Below are positions 7,726 to 18,886 of a stretch of 64,000 nucleotides of DNA, one piece after another (within the stretch, counting starts at the first letter, position 1; the number at the start of each line of letters is the position of its first letter). Made by a program: the position numbers and the translations under genes. The DNA is from Aquibium oceanicum (GTDB lineage Bacteria > Pseudomonadota > Alphaproteobacteria > Rhizobiales > Rhizobiaceae). Location: assembly GCF_001889605.1 (NCBI RefSeq), contig NZ_CP018171.1, forward strand, positions 4,687,501 through 4,751,500, in the 5' to 3' direction. Under the pieces are notes generated by a model, which saw only the letters and a list, made by a program, of their open reading frames with translations, did not search any database and was not told where the DNA came from.

Positions 7726-8604
7726 TCAATCCGTCGCCCTGCCCTCGCGCAGGATGACGACCACGCCGCTGGTAATGATGACGGCGGCACCGAGGAAGGT
7801 GGCGGTGTCGGGGACTTCCCTCCAGATCAGCCAGCCGAAGGCGGTGGCCCAGACGAGCGCGGTGTAGTCGAGCGGCGCGATGAGGGCAGCCGGCGCCAGG
7901 CGGAAGGCCTGGGTCATCATGGTCATGCCCACAGTGCCGAAGAGAGAGATCGCGAAGAAGAGCAGGATATGTTCGGACTGGATCTCCCGCCACACGAAGG
8001 GCGCGGCGAGAGCGGCGACCAGGGTGCCTGCGCCGGTGAGGTAGAGGAGCAGGGTCCACACGCTCTCGCGCGGATCGAGCCAGCGCGCGCTCAGCATCAA
8101 CAGGGCATAGAGGAACGCGGTGGCGACCGGCAGCAGCGCGACGGGCTGGAAGCTGGCGGCACCCGGTCGCACGACGATCAGCACGCCGACGAAGCCGGCG
8201 ATGACCGCCGACCAGCGCCGCCAGCCGACATGATCGCGAAGGACGAGGGCGGACATGGCGGTGATGAAGAACGGCGCCGCGAAGATGAGCGCGGTGGCCT
8301 CGGCGAGCTTCAGGTGCATGATGCTGGTGAAGAACAGCACGGCGGCGGCGAGCCACAGGACGCCGCGCGCAAGGTGGGCGAGCGGCCGGCGCGAGCGCAG
8401 CGCCGGCGCGCCGCCCATCCCATAGGCGACGGCAAGGGCGAACGGCAGGGCGATGACATTGCGGATGAACAGGATCTGCACCGGCGAATAGGTGGCCGTC
8501 AGCGATTTCGCCAGCGCGTCGTTGACGCTGAGGCACGCGACGCCGGCCAGCATCAGGAGGATGCCGGTCAGCCGGTTCTGCCGCGTCTCCACGATGCCGT
8601 GCAC
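7726..8604 (-). CDS. EamA/DMT family transporter
   Basis: This 292-residue integral membrane protein has about ten transmembrane helices in two EamA halves: ILLMLAGVACLSVNDALAK at the start and the second half around ALLPVATAFLYALLMLSARW. It belongs to the drug/metabolite transporter superfamily, whose members export amino acids, metabolites or drugs; the substrate is not predictable. Translation appears to begin at GTG 8604, directly after a stop in frame. It ends in a charged tail (LREGRATD). One of three EamA transporters in the window. No operon partner is evident. Confidence 0.9.
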   Translation of the reverse strand: MHGIVETRQNRLTGILLMLAGVACLSVNDALAKSLTATYSPVQILFIRNVIALPFALAVAYGMGGAPALRSRRPLAHLARGVLWLAAAVLFFTSIMHLKLAEATALIFAAPFFITAMSALVLRDHVGWRRWSAVIAGFVGVLIVVRPGAASFQPVALLPVATAFLYALLMLSARWLDPRESVWTLLLYLTGAGTLVAALAAPFVWREIQSEHILLFFAISLFGTVGMTMMTQAFRLAPAALIAPLDYTALVWATAFGWLIWREVPDTATFLGAAVIITSGVVVILREGRATD

Positions 8605-8800
8605 TTAGAAACTCCGCGCCTGTCCTCCGCCGCCCGGTTCCGGCCGGCGGCCGGAGCGGGGATCTTTCAGGACCGACGCATAGACGAACGCGACCGCAGC
8701 GTCTGCGAAAAAGGCGGCCTGGCACAAGGCTTCGCCGGCGGACGGTTGACGGGGGCAGCCGGTGCCGGGACAATGCCCGGCTGACATGCAAAGGGGTGGC

Positions 8801-8944
8801 ATGCGACTGGTGTGGTATCTTCTGGCGGCGCTCTTCACGGGCCACGCCGTCGCGATGATCGTGCTCGGACCGCCGAAGGGGCCGCTCTACGCCTACTTCT
8901 TCGGCGAGGAGCAGGCGGCCGTGGAACTGCGCGGCGGCGACTGA
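8801..8944 (+). CDS. Small single-span membrane protein, 47 residues
   Basis: The frame starts at ATG 8801 behind an AAGGGGTGG ribosome site and encodes MRLVWYLLAALFTGHAVAM followed by a proline-containing bend and an acidic tail (EEQAAVELRGGD). One transmembrane helix is expected. A GTG-type extension upstream to 8762 lacks a good ribosome site. No function recognised. It is followed by the terminator of clpB on the other strand. Confidence 0.55.
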   Translation: MRLVWYLLAALFTGHAVAMIVLGPPKGPLYAYFFGEEQAAVELRGGD

Positions 8945-8960
8945 GCCGGAGCGATCCGGG

Positions 8961-8991
8961 AAAAAGAAACCCCCGGCATCGCTGCCGGGGG
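8961..8991 (-). terminator. Rho-independent terminator of clpB
   Basis: On the minus strand a perfect 9-bp stem (CCCCCGGCA/TGCCGGGGG, loop of four) is followed after GTTTC by a five-base T run. It starts 30 bases beyond the clpB stop. Confidence 0.85.
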
Positions 8992-9020
8992 CATGTCTTC
9001 CAGGCGGTGAGGCAGGCCGG

Positions 9021-11627
<2,607 letters not shown>

Positions 11628-11722
11628 CTTGTGGTCTCCATTCCTTCCCCGGCCCGCCTGGCGGCACCGGTTCGGCTCAAGGTGACGGCCCGCTTCGATC
11701 GAAGCCGGACCAACTCGGCCGG

Positions 11723-11751
11723 ATATGGATATTAGGAGAACAATCCTCAAG
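11723..11751 (-). promoter_or_regulatory. Candidate RpoH (heat-shock) promoter of clpB
   Basis: On the minus strand CTTGAG (11751-11746) and CCATAT (11728-11723) are separated by 17 bases, close to the alphaproteobacterial sigma-32 consensus (CTTGAA and a C-rich TAT box). It lies about 95 bases upstream of the clpB ATG, and clpB is a classical heat-shock gene. Confidence 0.55.
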
Positions 11752-11776
11752 ATGGGTTGATGCGCGTCAATGACGC

Positions 11777-11804
11777 AAAAAGGGCGAAGCCGACGGCTCC
11801 GCCC
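11777..11804 (-). terminator. Rho-independent terminator of the DUF4167 gene
   Basis: Read on the minus strand, the stem GGGCGGAGCC/GGCTTCGCCC with a 3-base loop is followed directly by five Ts. It lies about 30 bases after the stop of the DUF4167 gene. Confidence 0.8.
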
Positions 11805-11832
11805 TTTCGCGATACGCGGTTATGGGTCGGGA

Positions 11833-12792
11833 CTACTGCGCCGCGACGGCGGGCTCGTCGGAGTTCGCGTCCTGGTCCTCGTTCGCGCCTTCGCCGGCTT
11901 CGGCATTGGCGTTGCGGGGGCGGCGGGGGCGGCGCGGCTTGCGCGGCGCGGCTTCCTCGCCCTCGCCCGGCTTGGCCGCCTGGGCGTCATCCTTAGTGGC
12001 CTCGGCCTGCTCGGGAGCGGCTGCGGCGTTACGCGGCGGACGCCCGCGGCGCGGACGCGGCTGGCTGGCCATGGCCTCCTGCTCAAGAGCGACCTCGACC
12101 GGCATGCCGTCGATCACCGGCTGCGGGCCCGAACCGTCGTTGTTGGCGCGCGGCTGTTCGCGGTTCTGCGCCGCGACGTCCTGATCGTTGCGCGGCGGAC
12201 GTGCATTGTTGTCGCGCTGGCGATCGTCGCGCCGCCCGTCTCGCTGCTGGTTGTCGCCGCGCGGCTGGTTGTCGCGCTGGCGGCCATCACGACCGTCATT
12301 CTGGCGACCCTCCTGCTGACGACCGTCGTTCTGCCGGCCCTCATTCTGGCGGCCGTCGTTCTGGCGCCCATCACTCTGGCGATTGTCGCGGCCATCGTTC
12401 TGGCGGCCGTCCTGCTGACGCCCGTCGTGCTGGCGATTCTCGGGCTGCTGGTTGTTGCCCTGATCGAAGTTGTCGTCGCTGTCGTTGTCGTCGTCGTCAT
12501 ACTCTTCGCGCTGGTCGCGCGCCGTGTTGTTGACCGGCATCTGACCCTGGGCGGCGGCAATGATGCGGTTGTAGTGCTCGGCGTGCTGGAGATAGTTCTC
12601 CGCCATGACGCGGTCGCCGGCGCTGTGCGCATCCCGTGCGAGCGTGGCGTATTTCTCGGCGATCTGCTGGGCGGAGCCCCTGATCTTGACGTCCGGACCG
12701 TTGCTTTCATAGCTGCGGGTCAGTGGATTGGGGCCCTTGCGGTTGTTGTTGTTCCGACCGCGCATGCGCCTGTTCTGCTGTTGTGGCCTCAT
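11833..12792 (-). CDS. DUF4167 domain protein with (DGRQN)n repeats
   Basis: The 319-residue protein begins with a basic, asparagine-rich stretch (MRGRNNNNRKGPNPLTRSYE) and a conserved helical DUF4167 region to about residue 85 (GSAQQIAEKYATLARDAHSA, AENYLQHAEHYNRI). A long disordered middle follows, made of DGRQN/DGRQQ repeats encoded by 15-base units, then an RPRRGRPPRN basic tract and an acidic C terminus. DUF4167 proteins are nearly confined to alphaproteobacteria and adjoin prmC/prfA, as here. The RG/RP-rich tails suggest nucleic-acid binding, which is inference. A hydrophobic reading on the other strand is an artefact of the repeat. Confidence 0.9.
   Translation of the reverse strand: MRPQQQNRRMRGRNNNNRKGPNPLTRSYESNGPDVKIRGSAQQIAEKYATLARDAHSAGDRVMAENYLQHAEHYNRIIAAAQGQMPVNNTARDQREEYDDDDNDSDDNFDQGNNQQPENRQHDGRQQDGRQNDGRDNRQSDGRQNDGRQNEGRQNDGRQQEGRQNDGRDGRQRDNQPRGDNQQRDGRRDDRQRDNNARPPRNDQDVAAQNREQPRANNDGSGPQPVIDGMPVEVALEQEAMASQPRPRRGRPPRNAAAAPEQAEATKDDAQAAKPGEGEEAAPRKPRRPRRPRNANAEAGEGANEDQDANSDEPAVAAQ
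12285..12435. repeat. 15-base coding minisatellite in the DUF4167 gene
   Basis: Imperfect tandem 15-mers (consensus TTCTGGCGGCCGTCG on the plus strand) encode repeated NDGRQ pentapeptides on the minus strand. Around ten units are visible, with CTGCTGACGCCCGTC variants encoding DGRQQ. Confidence 0.8.
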
Positions 12793-13101
12793 CCGATACT
12801 CTTCATTTTCGATCGCGTTGAGAAAAAGGGCGCTGCGGCCAGAAAAGAGCTCGCCTACGCCATCCGGTTATGGGCAATACGGCGCGTCGAGCCGCTGGCC
12901 CTGCCATCTCGCTTCTGGTTTCGTACCGTGGCCGGAAGAGCCCCATACGAAGCAAGTGCGTCCATCACGCAGTCGGCAGTCTGTTTCCTGAAGGGACCGA
13001 ACCGATACAGCACTGCCTGCTTCGTCTCATCCGGTGGCCGGAAACTATCCGTATTCGAAAGCTATGCCAAGCATTTTTTCGCATGGCACAATTTCAGGTA
13101 T
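12793..13101. other. Intergenic stretch between DUF4167 gene and prmC
   Basis: About 310 bases separate the DUF4167 start from the prmC stop. No convincing reading frame, RNA gene or strong hairpin was seen. It probably contains the DUF4167 promoter. Confidence 0.5.
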
Positions 13102-13956
13102 TCACAGGGTGAACGAGACCGCCCTGTCGCGGCCGCCCAGGTCGCTCTTTTCCGCGTCGAGCCCGAAGCCGAATTCGGAGAAGATCGCGATGACGTCGGC
13201 CTTTTGCCGGCTACCGATCTCGACCGCCACCACGCCTCCCGGTTCCAGGTGGCTGGCGGCGTCTTTCGCGATGGCACGATAGGCGTCCAGCCCGTCCGAG
13301 CCGCCGGACAGAGCCCGCAAGGGGTCGTGATCCTTCACGTCGGCCGGGAGATCGGCGAGTTCACAGTCGGTGATATAGGGCGGATTGGAGACGATTGCAT
13401 CGAATCGGCCCGAAATTTCTCCGAACCAGTCGGAAAGTGCCGTATCGAACCGGTCCGCCAGTCCATTGGCCTCGGCGTTCGCATTTGCGGTTTCGAGCGC
13501 GCCTTGCGCCACGTCGGCACCGAGGGCACGCGCCTGCGGAACGGTTGATAGGAGTGCGAGCGCGATGGCGCCGGTGCCCGTTCCGAGGTCGAGGATCGAA
13601 CAGCTTCCCTTCTTCGCGGCGGTGGCGCGGATACGCGGCAGGACGAGGTCGACCAGAGCCTCGGTGTCGGGACGCGGCTCCAGCGTGTCGGGCGAAAGCG
13701 ACAACCGCATGCCGTAGAACTCGCGCCAGCCGAGGATGCGATGCACCGGTTCGCCGGCAAGCCGGCGCTCCACCGCCTTTTCCAGTTCGGCCGATTGTTC
13801 GGGCGCGATGATTCGTTCGGGCGCGCGAATCAGGTCGAGCCGGGTCGTGCCGGTGCAGTGTTCGAGGAGCAGGCGGGCGTCGAGGTCGGGTGTTTCGAGG
13901 CCGGCGGCGACGAACCGGCGGCGGGTCCTCTGGTGGAGGTCGGAAAGGGTGGTCAT
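13102..13956 (-). CDS. prmC: Peptide chain release factor N5-glutamine methyltransferase
   Basis: The 284-residue SAM-dependent enzyme methylates the glutamine of the GGQ motif in release factors RF1 and RF2. It has the N-terminal helical domain, the SAM-binding motif ILDLGTGTGAIAL (residues 121-133) and the diagnostic NPPY (191-194) that positions the target glutamine. Start ATG 13956 gives MTTLSDLHQRTRRRF; an in-frame extension upstream merely reads through a palindromic repeat. Its substrate gene prfA lies directly upstream on the same strand, a widely conserved pairing. A repeat-bearing gap of 300 bases lies between them. Confidence 0.96.
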   Translation of the reverse strand: MTTLSDLHQRTRRRFVAAGLETPDLDARLLLEHCTGTTRLDLIRAPERIIAPEQSAELEKAVERRLAGEPVHRILGWREFYGMRLSLSPDTLEPRPDTEALVDLVLPRIRATAAKKGSCSILDLGTGTGAIALALLSTVPQARALGADVAQGALETANANAEANGLADRFDTALSDWFGEISGRFDAIVSNPPYITDCELADLPADVKDHDPLRALSGGSDGLDAYRAIAKDAASHLEPGGVVAVEIGSRQKADVIAIFSEFGFGLDAEKSDLGGRDRAVSFTL

Positions 13957-14037
13957 GGGGATGGATGCACCGCCGTGCTGCGAACTTGGTACCAGCGGGC
14001 ATTGGGGTCGACGGTCCGGTTTCGTGGGCTGGAAGGA

Positions 14038-14168
14038 CCCCCACCCCCCACCCCTCCCCTCAAGGGGGAGGGGGATTTGATCGCGCCCGCTCGGCTTGCC
14101 GCCGATGGTGTGGAAGCCGTTCCGCGGGAGTCCCCCTCCCCCTTGAGGGGAGGGGTTAGGGGTGGGGG
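14038..14168. repeat. 38-bp inverted repeat between prfA and prmC
   Basis: Two arms (14038-14075 and 14131-14168) match in 36 of 38 positions in opposite orientation around a 55-base centre. Each arm contains the C-run/G-run palindrome CCCTCCCCCTTGAGGGGAGG that also occurs in the tandem repeats at 6431-7020. The rest of the 300-base gap holds no gene. Confidence 0.88.
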
Positions 14169-14256
14169 TCGACGGGCAGGGCCGATAAGCGATCGCGAAC
14201 AATGCCCGAGCCTCATGCGGAGGTTCGATATGTATCGGGGCAGGATGAAAACCGCC

Positions 14257-15336
14257 TCAGGCATTCCCGCTCATGTCGGCCAAGAGCTTCGACTGGTGGT
14301 CGGAGATGAGCGCGTCGATGATCTCGTCGAGGTCGCCGACCATCACGCGGTCGAGCTTGTAGAGCGTCAGGTTGATGCGATGGTCGGTGACGCGTCCTTG
14401 CGGAAAATTGTAGGTGCGGATGCGCTCGGAGCGGTCGCCGGAACCGACCTGCAGGCGGCGCGCTTCGGAGCGTTCGTCGGCGGCGCGGTTGCGCTCCATG
14501 TCGTAGAGACGCGAGCGCAGGATCTGCATGGCGCGGGCACGGTTCTGGTGCTGGGACTTTTCCGCCGACACGACCATGATGCCGGTGGGCAGGTGGGTGA
14601 TGCGCACGGCCGAATCGGTGGTGTTGACGTGCTGGCCGCCCGCGCCCGAGGCGCGCATGGTGTCGATGCGGATGTCCTCGTTGCGGATCTCGATGTCGAC
14701 GTCCTCAGCCTCCGGCAGCACGGCGACGGTCGCAGCGGAGGTGTGGATGCGCCCGCTCGCCTCGGTGGCGGGCACGCGCTGCACGCGGTGGACGCCCGAT
14801 TCGAACTTCAGCCGCGAGAACACGCCCTTGCCCGAGACGGTTGCGATGATCTCCTTGTAGCCGCCCGCGTCGCCTTCGCTGGCCGAGACGAGCTCGACCT
14901 TCCAGCCGTGGTCCGCCGCGTAGCGCTCGTACATGCGGAACAGGTCGCCCGCGAAGATCGCCGCCTCGTCGCCGCCTGTGCCGGCGCGGATCTCGAGGAT
15001 GGCGTTCTTCGCGTCGGCCTCGTCCTTGGGCAGGAGCAGCACCTGGATTTCCGCCTCGACGGCCTCGATCCGCTCCTCGACCTCCTTGAGTTCGGCCTCT
15101 GCGAGTTCGCGCATGTCGCGGTCGGTCGAGCGGTCTGACAGCATGGTCTTCATGCCGTCGCGGTCCTTCTCCAGCGCCCGCAAGGTCCTGATTCTCGCCG
15201 CGAGTTCCTGGATGTCGGAGTATTCGGAGGCGAGCTTGACGTATTTGTCGGCGTCGGGCCCGGCCGCCATCTGCGCCTCGAGCATGTCGAAGCGCTTCAG
15301 AACCTGGTCCATCCGGTCGGCGGGGAGAGTGGTCAT
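14257..15336 (-). CDS. prfA: Peptide chain release factor 1
   Basis: The 359-residue RF1 terminates translation at UAA and UAG. The GGQ peptidyl-hydrolysis motif is at residues 233-235 ([10 protein letters not shown]), and the stop-codon reading P-A-T tripeptide is at 189-191, the RF1 rather than RF2 signature. Length is the family norm. ATG 15336 ([20 protein letters not shown]) is used because the in-frame extension upstream is not conserved-looking. Its modifying enzyme PrmC follows. In many relatives ptsP lies directly upstream; here a nuclease cassette intervenes. Confidence 0.97.
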   Translation of the reverse strand: MTTLPADRMDQVLKRFDMLEAQMAAGPDADKYVKLASEYSDIQELAARIRTLRALEKDRDGMKTMLSDRSTDRDMRELAEAELKEVEERIEAVEAEIQVLLLPKDEADAKNAILEIRAGTGGDEAAIFAGDLFRMYERYAADHGWKVELVSASEGDAGGYKEIIATVSGKGVFSRLKFESGVHRVQRVPATEASGRIHTSAATVAVLPEAEDVDIEIRNEDIRIDTMRASGAGGQHVNTTDSAVRITHLPTGIMVVSAEKSQHQNRARAMQILRSRLYDMERNRAADERSEARRLQVGSGDRSERIRTYNFPQGRVTDHRINLTLYKLDRVMVGDLDEIIDALISDHQSKLLADMSGNA

Positions 15337-15431
15337 GTCTGTCGAACTGATGACTTCATTGAGGTGCGGGCGCGCGGAAAACATCGGGCGGCAAACGAGT
15401 TGCCGCTGATTACCCATATTTGACCGCGAGT

Positions 15432-16106
15432 CTAGCCGACCGTCTCGGCGGCAGGCTGTTCCAGCGCCGCCCTTACCGCCGAGAGAACCTCGCCAACGTC
15501 ATCGTCGGTCGGCAGAGCATCGAGGTCGCCGTGCACGATTCGATTGCGCAGTTCTATCAGCGGCCGCAAGGCGTGCTCGGATTCATAGGAAATGTCTCCG
15601 TTCATGGATAGAGCCTGGACAACCGTTCCCGGCAGGCGCGGTCGCTTGTCGGCGTTGGGATGGAGACTGTTGAACGCAGCTTCGAGGAGGCTCCATGCCA
15701 CGACGAATGCCGCGGCTACGTCTCCCGTTTCCGCGAGTTTCTGGACTTGTTTCACCCGCTCCAGAATTGCTTCCTTTCCCGGAACAGGCATTTCCTGCGT
15801 ATCGGAAGGTTCCCGACCCATGTTCACGATCGTCAGCCGCCAGTCCGGGCGATCCTCGAACAGGTTCCGAATTCCAGCGATGGACGAGTGAGCTGACGGC
15901 GTGGCGCGGGAGATGACTTCGATTGCGACATTATCGCCGTCCTTCATGGCTATGGCGTCGGGAATGTAGGAGTCCAGAAACTCAGGAAGCTCGGACCGGA
16001 GCGGATGGACGACGTATCGATATCCCTGTTCCTCGTAATGCGATCGCATGCGCTCCAAGAACGCAGCTTCGGCATCTCCAACGGAACGGTTCGCGGCCAG
16101 CGACAT
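15432..16106 (-). CDS. Protein with nuclease-like N terminus and HEPN-like C terminus
   Basis: The 224-residue protein seems to have two parts. Residues about 15-100 resemble a restriction-endonuclease/AHJR-like fold: [19 protein letters not shown] has the P-D and E-x-K-like spacing, but the lysine of E-x-K is isoleucine (E63-V-I). Residues about 115-215 are helical with RNRIVHGD (R187 to H192), matching the HEPN R-x4-H motif. Its ATG overlaps the stop of the RusA-like gene by one base (TGATG), so the two are translationally coupled. Neither belongs to the conserved ptsP-prfA neighbourhood. An anti-phage or DNA-repair role is inference. Confidence 0.65.
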   Translation of the reverse strand: MSLAANRSVGDAEAAFLERMRSHYEEQGYRYVVHPLRSELPEFLDSYIPDAIAMKDGDNVAIEVISRATPSAHSSIAGIRNLFEDRPDWRLTIVNMGREPSDTQEMPVPGKEAILERVKQVQKLAETGDVAAAFVVAWSLLEAAFNSLHPNADKRPRLPGTVVQALSMNGDISYESEHALRPLIELRNRIVHGDLDALPTDDDVGEVLSAVRAALEQPAAETVG

Positions 16107-16528
16107 CAGATTCGTCTCCAGGCGAGGTCGTCGTCGACACGGACATAAACGACGTCGTCAGTGGTCATTAATGCGGCTTCCAACATCTCGCTAGGCTGGC
16201 TGAAGGACCATTCGAGGGCGGGTTCGAACTTCTGCGCGACCACCCTTTCGATCAAACGGTCGTCAGGATACACCACCGCGACCAATGCATCCAATATCGG
16301 CTTTATGATGTTGTCCACGTCGCCGTCCATCGGGGCGGACGGGAAGTAATAGATGGTCAGCGCCAGCGGACGCTGGTCCAGCCAGGATTGTTCGACCAGT
16401 TCTTCCACTCGGCGCTTCGCGGCCTCCCGCAGACGCTCCTTCCAACGTTGCAGGGATTTTGAACTCGCCTGCACGGACCGCGGCGTTTCGCGGACGATGA
16501 ATTCGAAGGGGAACAGGCTGGCCGCCAC
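16106..16528 (-). CDS. RusA-family crossover junction endodeoxyribonuclease-like protein
   Basis: The 140-residue protein carries the RusA active-site pattern: D68-G-D70-V-D72-N-I-I-K76, then LDAL and PDD (D89, D90), with numbering close to that of E. coli RusA (D70, D72, K76, D91). RusA resolves Holliday junctions as a dimer and is usually phage-borne. Translation starts at GTG 16528 behind a GAGGAC ribosome site that overlaps the ptsP 3' end, leaving a 10-base gap, so the gene probably rides on the lysC-ptsP transcript. It is coupled by one-base overlap to the nuclease/HEPN protein. No other phage genes are near. Confidence 0.85.
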   Translation of the reverse strand: MAASLFPFEFIVRETPRSVQASSKSLQRWKERLREAAKRRVEELVEQSWLDQRPLALTIYYFPSAPMDGDVDNIIKPILDALVAVVYPDDRLIERVVAQKFEPALEWSFSQPSEMLEAALMTTDDVVYVRVDDDLAWRRI

Positions 16529-16538
16529 GTGTTCGTCC

Positions 16539-18809
16539 TCAAAGCGGGATGTCGTGCGCTGCCGCGAAGTCGCGCAGGACGGCGCGGGCGTCGCTCGTGG
16601 CGCCGCCTTCGGCGAGGACCGGCTCGATGGCCCGTTCCAGTTCCCGCACCGGAAGCTCGACCAGCATGGCCTTGACCGGGCCGATCGCGGCGGCGGACAT
16701 CGAGATGGAGCGGAAACCGACGCCGATCAGGGCCAGGGCCGAGATCGGGCGGCCGGCGAGTTCGCCGCACAGCGTGACCGGCTTGCCCGCGCGCGCGCCG
16801 GCGTCGATCACCTGCTTCAGCGCGCGCAGGAAGGGGGCCGATATCGGGTCGAAGCGGCCCGACAGCATGCCATTGCCGCGATCGGTGGCGGTGAGGAACT
16901 GGAACAGGTCGTTGGAGCCGACCGAGACGAAATCGACGACCCGCATCAACTCGTCGAGCTGGAACAGCAGCGACGGGACCTCGAGCATGGCACCGAGCTT
17001 GAGGCTGGTCGGCAGCAGATGGCCGAAGCGGGCAAGGTGGTTGACCTCGCGATCGATGAGCTGGCGCGCCTTGGTGATCTCCGCGATCTCGGTGACCATG
17101 GGCAGCATGAGGCGAAGCTCGCCGCCGCCGGCCGCCTTCAGGAGCGCCCTCACCTGGGTCCTGAGAAGGCCCGGACGGTCCAGCGTGAGCCGGATGGCGC
17201 GCCAGCCGAGCGCCGGATTCTCCTCCTTCTCGCCGCCGCGGAAATAGGGCAGCACCTTGTCGCCGCCGATGTCGATGGTGCGGAAGGTGACCGGCTTGCC
17301 GCCCGCCGCCTCGATCACCTGGCGGTAGAGCGCCTCCTGCGCCTCGGCGCGCGGGAAGGTCGCGGCGACCATGAACTGAAGCTCGCTGCGGAACAGGCCG
17401 ATGCCCGCCGCGCCCGAATCGGCGAGCTGCGGCAGGTCGACGGCGAGCCCCGCGTTCATCATCAGGTCGACCCGCACGCCGTCCTTCGACACCGAAGGGC
17501 GCTCGCGCAGTTCCCTGTAGAGCTCCTGTCGGCGGGCGCGGAAGCGGACCTTTTCGGCATAGGCGGCCTCGACGTCGGGCTGGGGACGCAGGTGCACCTT
17601 GCCCTCGTCGCCGTCGACGATGGCCGCATCGCCGTTTTCCGCCATGGAGACCGCGCCCTTGGCCTGGCCAGAGACGGGGATGCCCATGGCGCGCGCCACG
17701 ATGACCACGTGACTGGTGGCGGCCGCATCCTCCAGCACCAGCCCGCGCACCTTGTCGCGCGGATAGTCGAGGAGTTCGGCAGCACCCATCGAGCGCGACA
17801 CGATGATCGCGTCCTTCGGCAGCGTGGTCGCCAGCGCGTCGGCGCCGCCGCCCATCAGCTGGCGCAGCAGCCGGTAGGCGAGATCGTCGAAATCGTTCAT
17901 GCGCTCGCGCATGTAGGGGTCCGTTATGTGCATCATGCGCGCGCGCATGTCGCTCTGGACCTTCTCGACCGCGGCCTCCGCGGTCAGTCCGTTGCGCACG
18001 GCTTCCTCCAGCCGGCGCACCCAGCCGCGATCGTGCGCGAACATGCGGTAGGCCTCGAGAACGGCGCGGTGCTCGCCCTCGGAGGCGACCTCGCGGCGCG
18101 ACAGCATGTCGTCGATCGACAGGCGCAGCGAGCCGAGCGCGTTGTCGAGCTTCCTGAGCTCGACGTCTGCGTCCTCGTTGAAGAGGTTGGTGACGACGAT
18201 GCGGGGCTCGTGCAGCACGACGTGGCCGAGGCCGACGCCTTCGTTGAAGGGCATGCCCTCGATGGTGACGGGCCGGCTGAGGTCGAGCTCCATGCCCGGC
18301 CGGGTGAGGCGGCGCAGGTCTCCGGTGGCGATCATTTCGGCGATGACCATGGCCGTGGTCTCGAGCGCCTCCACCTCGTCGTCGCCGTAGTTGCGCATGG
18401 TCTTGTTCTGGACCACGAGTACGCCGAGAGTGCGGCCCGCGCGCAGCACCGGCACGCCGAGGAAGGAGTGGTAGATCTCTTCGCCCGTCTCCGGGAGATA
18501 GGCGAACGCCGGATGCTTCTGCGCGTCCTGGAGGTTGAGCGGCCTGGCGCTCGCGGCGATCGTGCCGACGAGGCCCTGTCCCAGGCGCAGTTGCGCGAGG
18601 TGGACCGATCCGGGGTTCAGACCTTCGGTGGCGTAGAGTTCGAGCACGGAATCGGCGCGCAGCACGTAGAGCGAGCAGACTTCCGCCACCATGTTGGAAG
18701 CGATCTCCCGCACGATCCGGTCGAGCCGGGCCTGCGGCTCCAGCGCCTCCGCCATGAGCTCGCGCAGCCGTCTCAGCAGGACCCGCGGGCTGCCTGCGAT
18801 TTCACGCAT
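16539..18809 (-). CDS. ptsP: Phosphoenolpyruvate-protein phosphotransferase, nitrogen PTS (EI-Ntr)
   Basis: The 756-residue enzyme I of the nitrogen-related phosphotransferase system autophosphorylates from PEP and passes phosphate to NPr. An N-terminal GAF sensor (EVCSLYVLRADSVLELYATE) precedes the PEP-utilising domains. The phospho-histidine site reads AATSHVVIVARAMGIP, and the C-terminal barrel has LFRSELQFM and SVGSNDLFQFL. The glutamine/alpha-ketoglutarate-sensing GAF identifies PtsP rather than PtsI. ATG 18809 is preferred because GGAG lies nine bases before it; ATG 18815 is too close. It follows lysC, a conserved alphaproteobacterial order. Confidence 0.96.
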   Translation of the reverse strand: MREIAGSPRVLLRRLRELMAEALEPQARLDRIVREIASNMVAEVCSLYVLRADSVLELYATEGLNPGSVHLAQLRLGQGLVGTIAASARPLNLQDAQKHPAFAYLPETGEEIYHSFLGVPVLRAGRTLGVLVVQNKTMRNYGDDEVEALETTAMVIAEMIATGDLRRLTRPGMELDLSRPVTIEGMPFNEGVGLGHVVLHEPRIVVTNLFNEDADVELRKLDNALGSLRLSIDDMLSRREVASEGEHRAVLEAYRMFAHDRGWVRRLEEAVRNGLTAEAAVEKVQSDMRARMMHITDPYMRERMNDFDDLAYRLLRQLMGGGADALATTLPKDAIIVSRSMGAAELLDYPRDKVRGLVLEDAAATSHVVIVARAMGIPVSGQAKGAVSMAENGDAAIVDGDEGKVHLRPQPDVEAAYAEKVRFRARRQELYRELRERPSVSKDGVRVDLMMNAGLAVDLPQLADSGAAGIGLFRSELQFMVAATFPRAEAQEALYRQVIEAAGGKPVTFRTIDIGGDKVLPYFRGGEKEENPALGWRAIRLTLDRPGLLRTQVRALLKAAGGGELRLMLPMVTEIAEITKARQLIDREVNHLARFGHLLPTSLKLGAMLEVPSLLFQLDELMRVVDFVSVGSNDLFQFLTATDRGNGMLSGRFDPISAPFLRALKQVIDAGARAGKPVTLCGELAGRPISALALIGVGFRSISMSAAAIGPVKAMLVELPVRELERAIEPVLAEGGATSDARAVLRDFAAAHDIPL

Positions 18810-18886
18810 GGGCATGGGCTCCAACGGCCCCGCGCCGCGCCCGCGCGAATCGCGAATACGGCAGGCCGCCCCCTCGAATAGTTACT

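Noticed and set aside
11770-13548. Long plus-strand frame of 592 residues with IVLAAVVLA-like hydrophobic repeats, which could pass for a membrane protein
   Set aside because: It is the complement of the DUF4167 DGRQN repeats and of prmC. The opposite strand has clear family motifs and normal codon use.
13957-14202. N-terminal extension of prmC
   Set aside because: It reads through the 38-bp palindromic repeat and does not resemble PrmC.
16353-18881. Plus-strand frame of 842 residues across ptsP
   Set aside because: Antisense shadow of the 756-residue ptsP gene, with no family-like segments; GC-rich codon structure keeps the frame open.
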